The notes: generated from the letters alone by a model not told the origin. A DNA stretch of 44,472 nucleotides from CAZOVB01 sp046541415 (GCA_046541415.1 JBKHDI010000025.1:1-44472); one strand, 5' to 3'. Shown: positions 23,384 through 32,638, numbered from the stretch's first letter. Translations and numbers: made by a program.

Positions 23384-26300
23384 TTGGACAAGCCCAGAAC
23401 CAGACGCAAGTGGCTGCGAATCGCCGGATGGACCTTTTTCGGGCTTCTCGGTGTCCTGGCGGTCGGACTGCTGCTCGTGCGGTTCTGGATTGCGCCCTGG
23501 CTGATCCGCAGCCAGGTGGCCTCGGCCATCTCTCAGCGATGGCAAGGAACCGTCGAAGTCGACTCGGTGACCTTCCGCTTCACCGGCCCGATCGAGATCG
23601 GCTCGCTGCGCCTGCTCGGGCCCGACGGCAGGACGTGGCTGCGCGTCAGGGGCGTGGACCTGAAGCTCGATGACTGGCCGGGCTTGTCCCCGGTCCTGAC
23701 GGCGGTGGATGTCGAACGCGTGGAAGTCAGCGGGCATTTTCCAGACCGTCAACTCCAACTGCCCCTCCGCCCGGCAGAGCCCTCCGAACCCGGAGCGGCC
23801 GGGGCCGGAGAATATGTCGACCTGCAGCGCGTGACGATCGATCGGCTGGAGGTTGACGCCCGCTACGCCCAGAGCCGCCACAGCCGCCTGGAACCGATGT
23901 CCGTCGAGCTGCGCAGCTCCGGGCCCGGCTACGAGTTCGACGTTATCGGCCTGGAGCAGAACCGGACCATCCTGACCGGCCGATTCAACAGCCAAGGCGA
24001 CCTGGTCGGCCATCTGCAATGGACGCGCGGAATCGACCCGGCCGAATCGACATTCCTGCTGGCGGCGCTGGCGGGGGTCGAGGCCTCGGCCACCGGGCAG
24101 ATCGAACTGGACCTGTCTGTCTCGATGCAACAGGGGCAGGCGGAGTCCCTGGAAATCCGCGGCCAGGCGCGTCTGGCCCGGGCCCAGGCCAGCGTCCGCG
24201 ACAGGCAGCTGTTTGAGCAGTTGCAGGCCCGTATCGAGTTCCGCGGCGATACGCTGGAGTTGACGGAGTTCTCCGCCCGCAGCCCCGGCGGGAAGGTGAC
24301 CGGCAGCGGCGAAATGGACCTGCCCCTGGGACAACCCCTGCGGTGGCAGATGAGCCTCCAGGCAGAGAAAGTCCCCCTCGGGCCTCTGGCCGAACTGGCC
24401 GAACAACTGCCCGCCCTCGAAGGCCACGGTCGATTGGACCTCCAGGCCGGCGGGGACCTGGAGCGGATCGAACTGGCCGGTCAGGCGGGGATCGACTCGG
24501 CCATTCAGCTGGCCCCGCTGCAGATGGCGACCGGATCGATGGAGTTCGACCTGGTTCTTCAGCCCGATGCATCGGGTCCGCTCCGGATGTTTCCGCGCGG
24601 CCGGGCACGCCTGTTCGACTGGACCTTCACCGGCGCCGGCGGTCCGCCGGGCCGGCTGGAGAACCTCGACCTGCAGATGCGAGGCCGGCAGGTCGAAATC
24701 TCGGGCGCCCGGGGCGGGTTTGCCTCGGCCGTTATCGAAGCAGCAGGCGTCGTCGACCTGCCCCTCGAAGATCAGCCCCTTCAGTACTCGCTGGACATCG
24801 AGAGTCGCCGGCCCCTGCAGCTGGAGCAGCTGGGCCAGTGGTTGGCGATGCAACTGCCGGCGGCCACCACCAGCTGGGACCTGAGACTGGAAGGCAGCCA
24901 AACGCAGCAGCTCCGCCTGGCCGGCCGGGTCTCGGGCAAAGTCCAAGACGCAGCCGAACAAGTCGAGTCGATCGGCGCGCAGGCAAGTCTGGACCTGGAG
25001 TTGCGGGATTTCGCCGATCCGTCCCGGGCCAGAATCTCCGGCCTGGCCGTCATCGACGACGGACAGATCCACGGCCCGGGCGGAAGGATCGCCGAGAAGA
25101 TCAGCGGGCGTCTTTCGCTGGACGGCCGCAGCGGCCGGCTGGAACAACTGCGTCTGATGGCCGGCGGGGGAGAACTGACCTCAGCAGGTCAGGCTGCCTG
25201 GCCGATCGGAGGGGAATTGGAGTATCGCGGCGACGTCGAGACGCGGGCCATCGATCTCGGTCGCCTGGCCCAGCTGGCCGGAATGGACGTCCCCATCCAG
25301 CCCGGCTCTGCGCCGCTGTCGGGCGGGGCTGCCTTCGAGGGCGGGCTGGATCAGCTGGCCCTGGCCGGGAAACTGGATGTCCGGATGACGCTCCGACAGG
25401 CCGGCGGGATGCGCATCTCCGGTCAATGGACCGGGCGGGCCAACGGGCCTCTGCATACCGGGGCAGAGGGCAAATGGACCGGGCGGGCCGAACTGGACGA
25501 ATGGATGCTGCGCCGTCTGGATCGCCCGACGGTCGAACAACCCCTTCTTGACGACCTCTCTGCCAGGCTGACCGTCGGGACCGACCGGGCCGAACTGGCC
25601 GACCTCCGGGCTTCCATGCCCTGGGGCCCGTTGCGGGCCCAGGCCGCGCTGCAGCGGCTGGAGGAGGGCGAACTGGAGGCCTCGGCCAGCGTTCAGGGCC
25701 TGCAGCTGGGGGCGCTGGGTCGATACTTCCTGCCGTCGATGCCCGAACTTGGGGCCCCGACGGATCTGGAACTGGCCGCCACGGTCCAGCCGGGCCGACA
25801 AATCAAACTCTCGGTAGATGGCAGCTCGGAAGCGGACGGTTTCGGCGCCACCGGCCAGGGCGACATGCAGATGCAGTTGACCATCGACAGCTACGATCAG
25901 CCCGACGAACGCAGCCTTTCCGGATCGGCCCGTCTGGACGGCTGGCGCGTCCAGAGCAAGGGCGGGTTGATCTTCAAGAACCTGGCCGCTCAAGCAAACC
26001 TGTCGGGCAAGACGATCAAGATCTCCTCCGTCTCGGCCGGGACCGCCGAGGGCGAACTCGCCGGCTCAGGATCTGTGACATTCGCTGCAGACCAGCCTGT
26101 CGATTGGCAGGGACAGTTGTCCTTCGACGGCCTGGACTTACCGGCCGTGCTGGCCCTGGCCGATAAGCCCCTGCCGGTCAAGGCCGGGCGGGTTGCGCTG
26201 GATCTGGAAGCCTCCGGCCAGGGCAGCGAGAGTCTGGAAACGCAGATGAGCGGGCAGAGCGACATGCAGTTTTTCCACGAGCTGTTCGTCTCGGCGGGGG

Positions 26301-27187
26301 GCAAATGGACGGCCGAGCTGGAACTGACCGGCCCGTTGACAGATCCGGGTCGTCTGCGGGTGCAGGGCACGGCGCGGGCCTCGGATTGGCAGATCCGCGG
26401 GCCGGGGGGCAATTGGGTCGAGGATCTCGGCATCTCTCTGCTGCTTCGCGGTCGAAGCGGCGATATCAGCAGCCTCCGCGGGACCGTCGGGCCCGGGCGC
26501 CTGATCGGACGGGCCCGGCTGGACCTGCCCGCAGGCGGCGACCTCCGCTACGGCGGGGAGTTGCAGCTCAAGGACATCGAGATCATGGACCTGGCCCGCG
26601 ACATGGGCTACGACGTCAAGCAGGACCTCGGCCATCTGCAGGCGCGTTACAAGTTCAGCGGCGCGGGGCTGGATGTGGCGCGGCTGGCCGGGGTGGGAGC
26701 GGTCTCAATCGGCGACAGCGAGATCGAGCAGCAGGCGGCCTTTCGGGCCCTGCTGAACAACCTCCAGATTCGCCCGGGGGAGGAAGGCATCTGTGACATC
26801 GACGCGCGGTTCGAGAACAGCGGCATGCTGATGACGGTCCAGGAGGGCAAGATCGCCACGCCCATGCTGGCTGTAGTTGTCGAGCCGGGCGGCACGATCG
26901 ACCTGGAGACGCGGCAGGTGGACGTATACGTCATCGCCGGGCTGCTCAATGAGATCGGCGGCCTCATCGGGGAAGTTCCCGTCCTCAGGCTGACCGGGGC
27001 GCTGACCAGCAAGCTCGCCCGCCTGCGCGTAACGGGCCCGTTTGACGACCGCAGCGAGATCCGCGTTTCGAAGCAGCCGCTGCGGGACCTGTCCAGCGGG
27101 ACAGTCGACTTCCTCTCCCGCGCCGTCGACCGCGGAGGCGACGTCGGTTCGGGCGTCTTCCGCGCCCTGGAGCGGATGTTTCCGTAG
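23384..27187 (+). CDS. Giant AsmA/TamB/YdbH-like envelope protein
   Basis: A 1267-residue protein with an N-terminal membrane anchor (about 13-33, FFGLLGVLAVGLLLVRFWI). After it comes a very long, almost purely beta-strand chain of repeating short strands (IELAGQAG, LELRDFA, LQLKDIEIMDL and so on), typical of AsmA-like proteins. These form hydrophobic grooves bridging inner and outer membranes for phospholipid transport. The C-terminal part (FRALLNNLQI, KIATPMLAVVVEPGGTIDLETRQVDVYVIAG) resembles the AsmA-like C-terminal domain. The start is TTG with GGAGG 8 nt upstream; no in-frame ATG fits. It follows the lipoprotein gene. Known AsmA proteins vary greatly in length, and this size is near TamB. 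Confidence 0.82.
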   Translation: MDKPRTRRKWLRIAGWTFFGLLGVLAVGLLLVRFWIAPWLIRSQVASAISQRWQGTVEVDSVTFRFTGPIEIGSLRLLGPDGRTWLRVRGVDLKLDDWPGLSPVLTAVDVERVEVSGHFPDRQLQLPLRPAEPSEPGAAGAGEYVDLQRVTIDRLEVDARYAQSRHSRLEPMSVELRSSGPGYEFDVIGLEQNRTILTGRFNSQGDLVGHLQWTRGIDPAESTFLLAALAGVEASATGQIELDLSVSMQQGQAESLEIRGQARLARAQASVRDRQLFEQLQARIEFRGDTLELTEFSARSPGGKVTGSGEMDLPLGQPLRWQMSLQAEKVPLGPLAELAEQLPALEGHGRLDLQAGGDLERIELAGQAGIDSAIQLAPLQMATGSMEFDLVLQPDASGPLRMFPRGRARLFDWTFTGAGGPPGRLENLDLQMRGRQVEISGARGGFASAVIEAAGVVDLPLEDQPLQYSLDIESRRPLQLEQLGQWLAMQLPAATTSWDLRLEGSQTQQLRLAGRVSGKVQDAAEQVESIGAQASLDLELRDFADPSRARISGLAVIDDGQIHGPGGRIAEKISGRLSLDGRSGRLEQLRLMAGGGELTSAGQAAWPIGGELEYRGDVETRAIDLGRLAQLAGMDVPIQPGSAPLSGGAAFEGGLDQLALAGKLDVRMTLRQAGGMRISGQWTGRANGPLHTGAEGKWTGRAELDEWMLRRLDRPTVEQPLLDDLSARLTVGTDRAELADLRASMPWGPLRAQAALQRLEEGELEASASVQGLQLGALGRYFLPSMPELGAPTDLELAATVQPGRQIKLSVDGSSEADGFGATGQGDMQMQLTIDSYDQPDERSLSGSARLDGWRVQSKGGLIFKNLAAQANLSGKTIKISSVSAGTAEGELAGSGSVTFAADQPVDWQGQLSFDGLDLPAVLALADKPLPVKAGRVALDLEASGQGSESLETQMSGQSDMQFFHELFVSAGGKWTAELELTGPLTDPGRLRVQGTARASDWQIRGPGGNWVEDLGISLLLRGRSGDISSLRGTVGPGRLIGRARLDLPAGGDLRYGGELQLKDIEIMDLARDMGYDVKQDLGHLQARYKFSGAGLDVARLAGVGAVSIGDSEIEQQAAFRALLNNLQIRPGEEGICDIDARFENSGMLMTVQEGKIATPMLAVVVEPGGTIDLETRQVDVYVIAGLLNEIGGLIGEVPVLRLTGALTSKLARLRVTGPFDDRSEIRVSKQPLRDLSSGTVDFLSRAVDRGGDVGSGVFRALERMFP

Positions 27188-27381
27188 GGTCAGGGTCTGA
27201 CGCTGCTGGAGTGGTTCAGCGGCGCCCCAACTGGTCGCCAACAGCAGCACCGCGCCCAGTATGAGGCGCATGAAGTGTCGAGCGAAGGTGGCTTACAAAC
27301 CGGCCCCGACAAGTTTGGGATTGTCCATCTGTCAACAGCAGGATTCCTGGCCGATCGGCGCGATCGACAAGAGTTGCCCGC

Positions 27382-27410
27382 TTGCCAGTCGCCCGCGGGG
27401 GACTTACACT
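27382..27410 (+). promoter_or_regulatory. Promoter giving a possibly leaderless kinase mRNA
   Basis: TTGCCA (27382-27387) and TACACT (27405-27410) are separated by 17 bp. Transcription would start about 6-8 nt after the -10 box, at or next to the A of the ATG at 27417, which lacks a well-placed ribosome site. Confidence 0.45.
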
Positions 27411-27416
27411 CAGGGC

Positions 27417-28721
27417 ATGACCCACTCGACCCCGGCTGCGAATGTCCGCTACGTCTCCGCCGGCCCGCCTGCGTCACTGGATGATAGCGTGCGGGCCCGG
27501 TTGGATACGATCAGCCGCAAGATCACCGGCCGAGAGTCGATCGAGCAGGCCATCGATTTCCTTTTCCAGGCCACCCACGACCTCTACCCGTGCGATCGGG
27601 TCGGGCTGGCGTTTCTGACCGACGACGACCAGCGGATCCGCTCACACTATGTCCGGGCAGATTACGAACCGATCCGCCTGGGCAACGGGTACGTCGAGGA
27701 GTTGGCCGGCTCGTCCCTGGCCGAGGTGCTCCTGACGGGGCGCTGCCGGATCATCAGCGACCTGCAGGCCTACCTGCAGGCCAACCCGGACAGCCATTCG
27801 ACCCGCCTGCTGGTCGACGAGGGCGTCCGCTCGAGCCTGACCTGCCCGCTGTATGTCGACGGGCGGATCGTCGGCGTGCTCTTCCGCTCCAGCCGCCAGC
27901 CCGACAGCTACGACGAGTCGATGGTCGCCCTGCACCAGGCCGTGGCCGAGCCGCTCAGCCAGGCCGTCGAGAAAATCCACATCATCGACCAGCTCCGACA
28001 GGTCAACCGGGCGTACATGGAAATGCTCGGCTTCGTCAGCCATGAACTCAAAAGCCCCGTATCCTCGATGATCACCGACGCGACCGTGCTGGCAGATGGA
28101 TACGCAGGCGAAATCAACGACAAGCAGCAATCCGTCCTCCAGCGGATGATGCGCAAGGGCCACCATCTGCTGAACATCGTCGGGGAGTATCTGGACCTGG
28201 CCCGGATCGAGTCCGGCGAGATGAAACTTCGGGCACGCAATGAGGTGGACTTCATCTCCGAAGTCGCCCAGCCGGCGATCGAACTGGTCCAGCCGCAACT
28301 GGAGCAGCAGGAGGTCGATTTCACCATCGAGATGCCCGACGCCATGCCCGGCTGCCAGTGCGACGCCGAACTGATGAAGATCGTGCTGGTCAACTACCTC
28401 TCCAACGCCGTCAAGTACGGGCGGCGGTCCAATCCGCAGGTCCGCCTGGCGGTCCGACGCGACGAGGCGGGCATCAGCGGCTGGGTCTGGAACGCCGGGC
28501 AGGGCTTCACGCCCGTCCAGCGGAGGCAGCTGTTCCGCAAGTTCTCGCGCCTGTCCGTGCCTGCCTTTGCCGACCGCAAAGGCACGGGCGTGGGCCTGTA
28601 TGCGGTCTGGAAGATCCTCCAGCTCCATGGCGGCAGCGTCGATGCGACCAGCGAACCGGGCCAGTGGGCAAGGTTCGAGTTCTTCCTGCCCCAGCCCCTG
28701 CCGGAAAGGCCGGAAGCGTAA
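27417..28721 (+). CDS. GAF-domain sensor histidine kinase, cytoplasmic
   Basis: A 434-residue kinase without membrane helices. A GAF-type sensor domain spans about 25-185 (YPCDRVGLAFLTDDDQRIRS, VRSSLTCPLYVDGRIVGVLF). It is followed by a HisKA domain with H209 in VSHELKSPVSSM, and a HATPase domain with N-box NYLSNAVKY, a G1 variant WNAGQGF and G2 GTGVGLYAVWK. The G1 aspartate is replaced by asparagine, which occurs in many active kinases of this type. No response regulator is adjacent. The ATG at 27417 is chosen because the promoter ends just before it; an upstream in-frame ATG at 27261 would encode an unrelated, non-conserved extension. Confidence 0.88.
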   Translation: MTHSTPAANVRYVSAGPPASLDDSVRARLDTISRKITGRESIEQAIDFLFQATHDLYPCDRVGLAFLTDDDQRIRSHYVRADYEPIRLGNGYVEELAGSSLAEVLLTGRCRIISDLQAYLQANPDSHSTRLLVDEGVRSSLTCPLYVDGRIVGVLFRSSRQPDSYDESMVALHQAVAEPLSQAVEKIHIIDQLRQVNRAYMEMLGFVSHELKSPVSSMITDATVLADGYAGEINDKQQSVLQRMMRKGHHLLNIVGEYLDLARIESGEMKLRARNEVDFISEVAQPAIELVQPQLEQQEVDFTIEMPDAMPGCQCDAELMKIVLVNYLSNAVKYGRRSNPQVRLAVRRDEAGISGWVWNAGQGFTPVQRRQLFRKFSRLSVPAFADRKGTGVGLYAVWKILQLHGGSVDATSEPGQWARFEFFLPQPLPERPEA

Positions 28722-28762
28722 AGCCCTCGACCCGGCCAGGCCACGCTGGTACCTTTGGGGCC

Positions 28763-29443
28763 ATGATGACTACCAGCGACAAACTCACCGGCGTGATCTT
28801 CGATATGGACGGCGTGCTCTGCGACTCGGAGGAGTTCATCTGCAAGGCCGCGATAATGATGTTCCAGCAGAACCACGGCATCAACCCGGCCGCCGCGGAC
28901 TTCCTGCCCTTCGTCGGGGCCGGGGAGAACCGCTATCTCGGCGGCGTGGCCGAGAAACACGGCGTGAGGCTGGACCTGGAGACCGACAAGGCCCGGACCT
29001 ACGAGATCTACCTCGAAATCATCAAAGGTCAGCTGCCCCCGCTGCCCGGGGTGCTCGACTTCATCTCCACCTGCCGCGACAGGGGCCTGAAGCTGGCCGT
29101 GGCCACCAGCGCCGATGAAGTCAAGATGCGAGGCAATCTCGAACAGATCGGTATCGCGCCCGAGACATTTGATGCGACGATCAACGGTCTGGAGGTCGAG
29201 AACAAGAAGCCCGACCCGGAAATCTTCCAGGCCGCCGCGGAACGCCTGGGCCTTGACCCGGCCCGTTGTCTGGTTGTCGAGGACGCCATCAACGGCTGCC
29301 AGGCCGGCAAGGCAGCCGGGGCCCGCGTGCTGGGCCTGACCACCAGCTTCAGCGCCCAGCAGCTCACCCGGGCCGGCGCCGACTGGACCGCTGCGGATCT
29401 CTCGGCCGTGCCGGAAGCTGTCTGGTCGGCCCTGGCCGACTGA
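28763..29443 (+). CDS. HAD-family phosphatase/phosphoglucomutase-like
   Basis: A 226-residue hydrolase of the haloacid dehalogenase superfamily, subfamily I (beta-phosphoglucomutase/CbbY type). The nucleophile motif is FDMDGVLCDSEE with D14 and D16. A helical cap follows (about 20-85), then the threonine/serine motif VATSADEV, the lysine in NKKPDPEIF, and the final acidic motif VVEDAINGC. It removes or moves phosphate on a small sugar phosphate; the substrate is unknown. Either ATG (28763 or 28766) could start translation. It lies 41 bp behind the kinase gene and may share its message. Confidence 0.9.
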   Translation: MMTTSDKLTGVIFDMDGVLCDSEEFICKAAIMMFQQNHGINPAAADFLPFVGAGENRYLGGVAEKHGVRLDLETDKARTYEIYLEIIKGQLPPLPGVLDFISTCRDRGLKLAVATSADEVKMRGNLEQIGIAPETFDATINGLEVENKKPDPEIFQAAAERLGLDPARCLVVEDAINGCQAGKAAGARVLGLTTSFSAQQLTRAGADWTAADLSAVPEAVWSALAD

Positions 29444-29462
29444 CGCGCCGCCAGTGGAAGGG

Positions 29463-30557
29463 TCAGTCCCGGGCCAGCTTCTCCGGCTGGGCCGAGCGGA
29501 CGCGGACGCTGCGGTCGGCCCATTCAGTATCCTTGCCCGTCGTCCGGTCATACGGCTGGAGGCCGATCAGGATCTGCGAGGTCTCTTCCGGATTGCCCCC
29601 GGGCGAGAATGTGCTGAGGTTCCACCGGGCCCGCTTCGGGTCGACCTCGACGGTGTAGGGCTTGGCGCCGGGCGACTTGTCGCTGAAGATCAGGTCCCAG
29701 TCGCCGTCGTTCTCCCCGCCGGCCAGGCCGTCCGTGCCGTCCCGTTCGATCTTCAGCGTCCAGCTGCCTTTCTCGCCGATGTCGAACTGGAAGATCGGCC
29801 GGCTCTTGCCCGGGTAGTTGGTGTCCTCTTCGTCGAAATACGGTGCCAGGTCGAACAGGACGTGCTTGTCGAGCTTGGCGGGGTTGCGGAACCACTCGTA
29901 ATGGATGATCTCGCCGGGGCCGAACTCGATGACGCAGATCGCCTGCTTGGCGTAGGTGGTGTTGATCCGGTAGCTGCCCTGGTCGGCGACGTTGCCGCCC
30001 CGGAACCGCTCGACGGGCAGGAAGACGCAGACGCGACCCTCGCCGGCCAGGTGGGCCAGGTCGCAGTTGTCGCCGTTGGTGAACTGCCAGTCCGGGTTCA
30101 TGTACCCGAAGATGATCTTGGAGTTGTGTGGATTGGGGCAGTTGAGGGTGAAGTGGCTCGGCTGAACGCGGTAGGCCGTCTTGCTGTCGAGGCCGGTAAA
30201 GTTGTTGCGCCCGTGGTTCAGTTGCGGAAGCTTGGTCTTGCTGCGGTCGGATAGGTTGGAGAACTGGTGGGTCCAGAGGTAGCTGCCCTCGCTGTCGGCG
30301 CGGCCGTGAGTGTCGGCGAAGTGGGCGTCTTCACCCAGGTCCAGTGCGCGCGCCCAGAGGAAGGGGCCCAGCTGTCCGACTGTCCCGTCGGAGAAATCAG
30401 GCAGCAGGCCATTGCGGTACTTCTTGAAGTCCGGATGCAGGGGCTTGTCAGCCATGGCGCTGGAAGGTGCGCGGCAGATGAACAATCCGCCGGCCAGCAG
30501 GCCCAAACCGAGAATCGAGAAAAACAGGATCACCAGGTTTCGTTCGCGACGTGTCAT
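29463..30557 (-). CDS. Membrane-anchored protein of unknown function
   Basis: I do not recognise this 364-residue protein. Residues 8-28 (LVILFFSILGLGLLAGGLFI) form a membrane anchor or uncleaved signal, after a basic start MTRRER. The exported part is rich in strands and aromatic residues (LNCPNPHNSKIIFGYMNP, GEIIHYEWFRNPAKLD, IFQFDIGEKGSWTLKIERD) and contains paired cysteines. It looks like one or two beta-sandwich domains. The ATG at 30557 has GAGGAGC at ideal spacing and a TATAAT box 38 bp upstream; the longer frame from 30650 would begin before that promoter. It converges on the HAD gene, with 19 bp between the stops. Confidence 0.82.
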   Translation of the reverse strand: MTRRERNLVILFFSILGLGLLAGGLFICRAPSSAMADKPLHPDFKKYRNGLLPDFSDGTVGQLGPFLWARALDLGEDAHFADTHGRADSEGSYLWTHQFSNLSDRSKTKLPQLNHGRNNFTGLDSKTAYRVQPSHFTLNCPNPHNSKIIFGYMNPDWQFTNGDNCDLAHLAGEGRVCVFLPVERFRGGNVADQGSYRINTTYAKQAICVIEFGPGEIIHYEWFRNPAKLDKHVLFDLAPYFDEEDTNYPGKSRPIFQFDIGEKGSWTLKIERDGTDGLAGGENDGDWDLIFSDKSPGAKPYTVEVDPKRARWNLSTFSPGGNPEETSQILIGLQPYDRTTGKDTEWADRSVRVRSAQPEKLARD

Positions 30558-30594
30558 ATTCAGCTCCTCTGCGACATGTGGCGTGTCTGGGACC

Positions 30595-30600
30595 ATTATA
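30595..30600 (-). promoter_or_regulatory. -10 box of the anchored-protein gene
   Basis: TATAAT on the minus strand (30600-30595) lies 38 bp ahead of the ATG at 30557. The -35 is poor. It supports the short start of the gene. Confidence 0.45.
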
Positions 30601-30815
30601 CAGTCGCATCGCGGCGGGGGAAAGACAAAGACAAGAGTCTCGTGGTTCACGTTCGGGCATGGTTGCGTCGCTGCGATCCGCGAACCATGGCACCCCGGAT
30701 GCAGATGGCCCCGGATCTACGGTTGGTTCACACCAAAGACATGGTGCCGTGGTTGACGAGGATCGAGACCGGCCGGCGAGATCGTCGTAAGCACGCATCG
30801 CAGCCGGGAGGTGGG

Positions 30816-31754
30816 TCAGCTGCTGTAGAACCGTCGGCCGGCCAGGGCTGCCAGGGGCCAGAGCATCAGGGCGCCGCCGGCGAGCAAGGCCCCGGCGATG
30901 CGGAAGGACCCGTCGGGGGCGATGGAATAGACGGCCAGGAAGCTGGCCTGGAGGATCAGCACCCCGCGGATGAACATGCCGATCGTCCGCTGGACCCGGG
31001 CCGGGGCGGGCTGGCCCCGCAGCAGCTTGGCGCATTGTACGGCCCAGGAGGTCGCCAGCAGGGCGATCACGGCGACCAGGAAGTGGCCGCCTTGACCGGC
31101 GAGGATCTCCGGCAGGGACCCGGCGGCGATGATGACGCACCAGAGGCCCGCTGCAACGGCCGGGGCCAGGCGCAGCAGCCCGATCCGGCGGGTCTGTGTC
31201 TCGTCCCGGGCGATGGCGGTGACCGCCGCGATGTACAGGCCGATCGTCCCCGCTGCGACCCAGGCGAGCATCGGCGGCCAGGCCGACCCGATCGCGGCGA
31301 AGCTGCCGATCAGCACGCTGGAGGCCCGGCAGGCGCCCATCACCAGCGGGCCGAAAAGGAAACACCGCTTGGCCCAGGCGTTGTAGAGCAGCACGAGCCC
31401 CAGCGTCGCACCGGCCCAGAGTCCCGCGCCCATTCCGGCCAGGGCGGCGGAGCCCACGCCCATCATTGCGAAGACGGCGGCAACGATCCACGCCAGCCCG
31501 CGCGTGACCGCACCCGACGGCAGGGGGCGGTGCGGGCGCTCTGCCAGGTCCTCGCGGTAGTCCAGCAGGTCGTTGGTGATCAGCCCGGCCGCGTAGAGAA
31601 ACACCGAGGCGACCGCCGCCCAGACAACGCGGATGTCCAGCAGGGCAGAGGCGACGACAAACCCCGCCAGCGGGTCGCCCGGAACGGTAAAGAGGTTCGG
31701 CAGGCGCAGCAGCTGGGCCCAGCCGGCCAGGGGCGATCGGCGGACCTGCTTCAC
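30816..31754 (-). CDS. eboC: UbiA-family prenyltransferase, EboC-like
   Basis: A 312-residue membrane enzyme of the UbiA superfamily. Near the N terminus is LLRLPNLFTVPGDPLAG, then the first Asp-rich motif NDLLDYREDLAERP followed by RPLPSG. The second polar loop is AIARDETQTRR, with one aspartate of the usual pair replaced. About nine hydrophobic helices are visible. The start is GTG, overlapping the stop of the upstream TatD-like gene as GTGA; it has no ribosome site of its own and should depend on translational coupling. TatD plus UbiA in this order matches EboB-EboC of the ebo cluster, whose product is thought to act in precursor export. Prenyl substrate unknown. Confidence 0.82.
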   Translation of the reverse strand: MKQVRRSPLAGWAQLLRLPNLFTVPGDPLAGFVVASALLDIRVVWAAVASVFLYAAGLITNDLLDYREDLAERPHRPLPSGAVTRGLAWIVAAVFAMMGVGSAALAGMGAGLWAGATLGLVLLYNAWAKRCFLFGPLVMGACRASSVLIGSFAAIGSAWPPMLAWVAAGTIGLYIAAVTAIARDETQTRRIGLLRLAPAVAAGLWCVIIAAGSLPEILAGQGGHFLVAVIALLATSWAVQCAKLLRGQPAPARVQRTIGMFIRGVLILQASFLAVYSIAPDGSFRIAGALLAGGALMLWPLAALAGRRFYSS

Positions 31755-32587
31755 CGCTGGAACTCGCGCGGATCGACCGGGACCAGGTCGAAATCCGGCT
31801 TCCAATTCTCACTGGCCGAGTAAAACGACATCGCGTTGTCCCGCACGAGCCGCTGGATGGTCTGCCCGTCGTGGCCGTCGTTCTGCATGTACTCGACAAC
31901 CTTGACCAGGCTCAGCGGATCGCTGATGCCCCAGTCGGCCGAGCCGTTGACGATCATCCGCTCGGCGCCGAACTGCCGGATGATGTTGCTGACCCGCTCG
32001 GGCGTCAGCTTGCTGATCGGGTAGACCGTCATGCCGCACCAGTAGTCCGTGGCGTGGCTGACGGGCATGGTCTGCTCGGTGTTGTGATCGATAATCACCT
32101 TCCTCGGGTCCAGCTGCATCTGGTCGAGGATGGCGACGATTCGCTTCGTGCCTTCCAGCTTCTCGACGTGCGGGGTGTGGACGATGACCGGACAATCCCG
32201 ATCTTTGGCCAGCTCGAGCTGGGCGACGAAGGCACGCTCCTCGTTGGGCGTGATATTGTTGAAACCGATCTCCCCGATCGCCACGCAGCGGGGGTGGTCG
32301 AGGTATTCGCCGATCCCGGCGAGGACTTCATCGACCAGGCCGGTGTCTTCGGTCTCTTTGGGGTTGACCGAGATCGCCGCGAAGTGGTCGATGCCGAACC
32401 GCCTGGCCCGGACGGTCTCGAACTCGAGAATCAGCTGGTAGTAGTCAAAGAACGTGCCGGCGTAGCGGCGATTGGTTCCCAGCCAGAACGACGGCTCGAC
32501 GCAGACGCGAATGCCCGCGGCCTGCATGGCCTGGTAGTCGTCGGTCGTCCGGGAGTACATGTGTATGTGCGGTTCGATAATCTGCAT
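31751..32587 (-). CDS. eboB: TatD-related metal hydrolase, EboB-like
   Basis: A 278-residue amidohydrolase-fold protein. Metal ligands of the TatD type can be seen: HIH at residues 7-9, the glutamate in AIGEIGFNN, HTPH, the histidine in IDHNTEQ, and the aspartate in NGSADWG. The segments TTDDYQAMQAAGIRVCVEPSF and FFDYYQLILEFE fit the EboB branch better than DNase TatD. The ATG at 32587 has AAAGGAAA upstream and a TTGTCC/CATAAT promoter. Its stop overlaps the GTG of the UbiA gene. No eboA, eboD, eboE or eboF genes are present, so the pair is either a minimal ebo-type system or the rest is elsewhere. Confidence 0.82.
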   Translation of the reverse strand: MQIIEPHIHMYSRTTDDYQAMQAAGIRVCVEPSFWLGTNRRYAGTFFDYYQLILEFETVRARRFGIDHFAAISVNPKETEDTGLVDEVLAGIGEYLDHPRCVAIGEIGFNNITPNEERAFVAQLELAKDRDCPVIVHTPHVEKLEGTKRIVAILDQMQLDPRKVIIDHNTEQTMPVSHATDYWCGMTVYPISKLTPERVSNIIRQFGAERMIVNGSADWGISDPLSLVKVVEYMQNDGHDGQTIQRLVRDNAMSFYSASENWKPDFDLVPVDPREFQR

Positions 32588-32609
32588 GGTGTTTCCTTTC
32601 CCGCCGACG

Positions 32610-32638
32610 ATTATGGCAGGTTCTGTCCGCCTGGACAA
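32610..32638 (-). promoter_or_regulatory. Promoter of the eboB-eboC pair
   Basis: On the minus strand TTGTCC (32638-32633) and CATAAT (32615-32610) are separated by 17 bp, with a leader of about 15 nt to the ATG at 32587. Confidence 0.5.

Noticed and set aside
27261..27416. 52-codon extension of the GAF kinase
   Set aside because: It would start upstream of the promoter at 27382-27410 and is not like a sensor domain.
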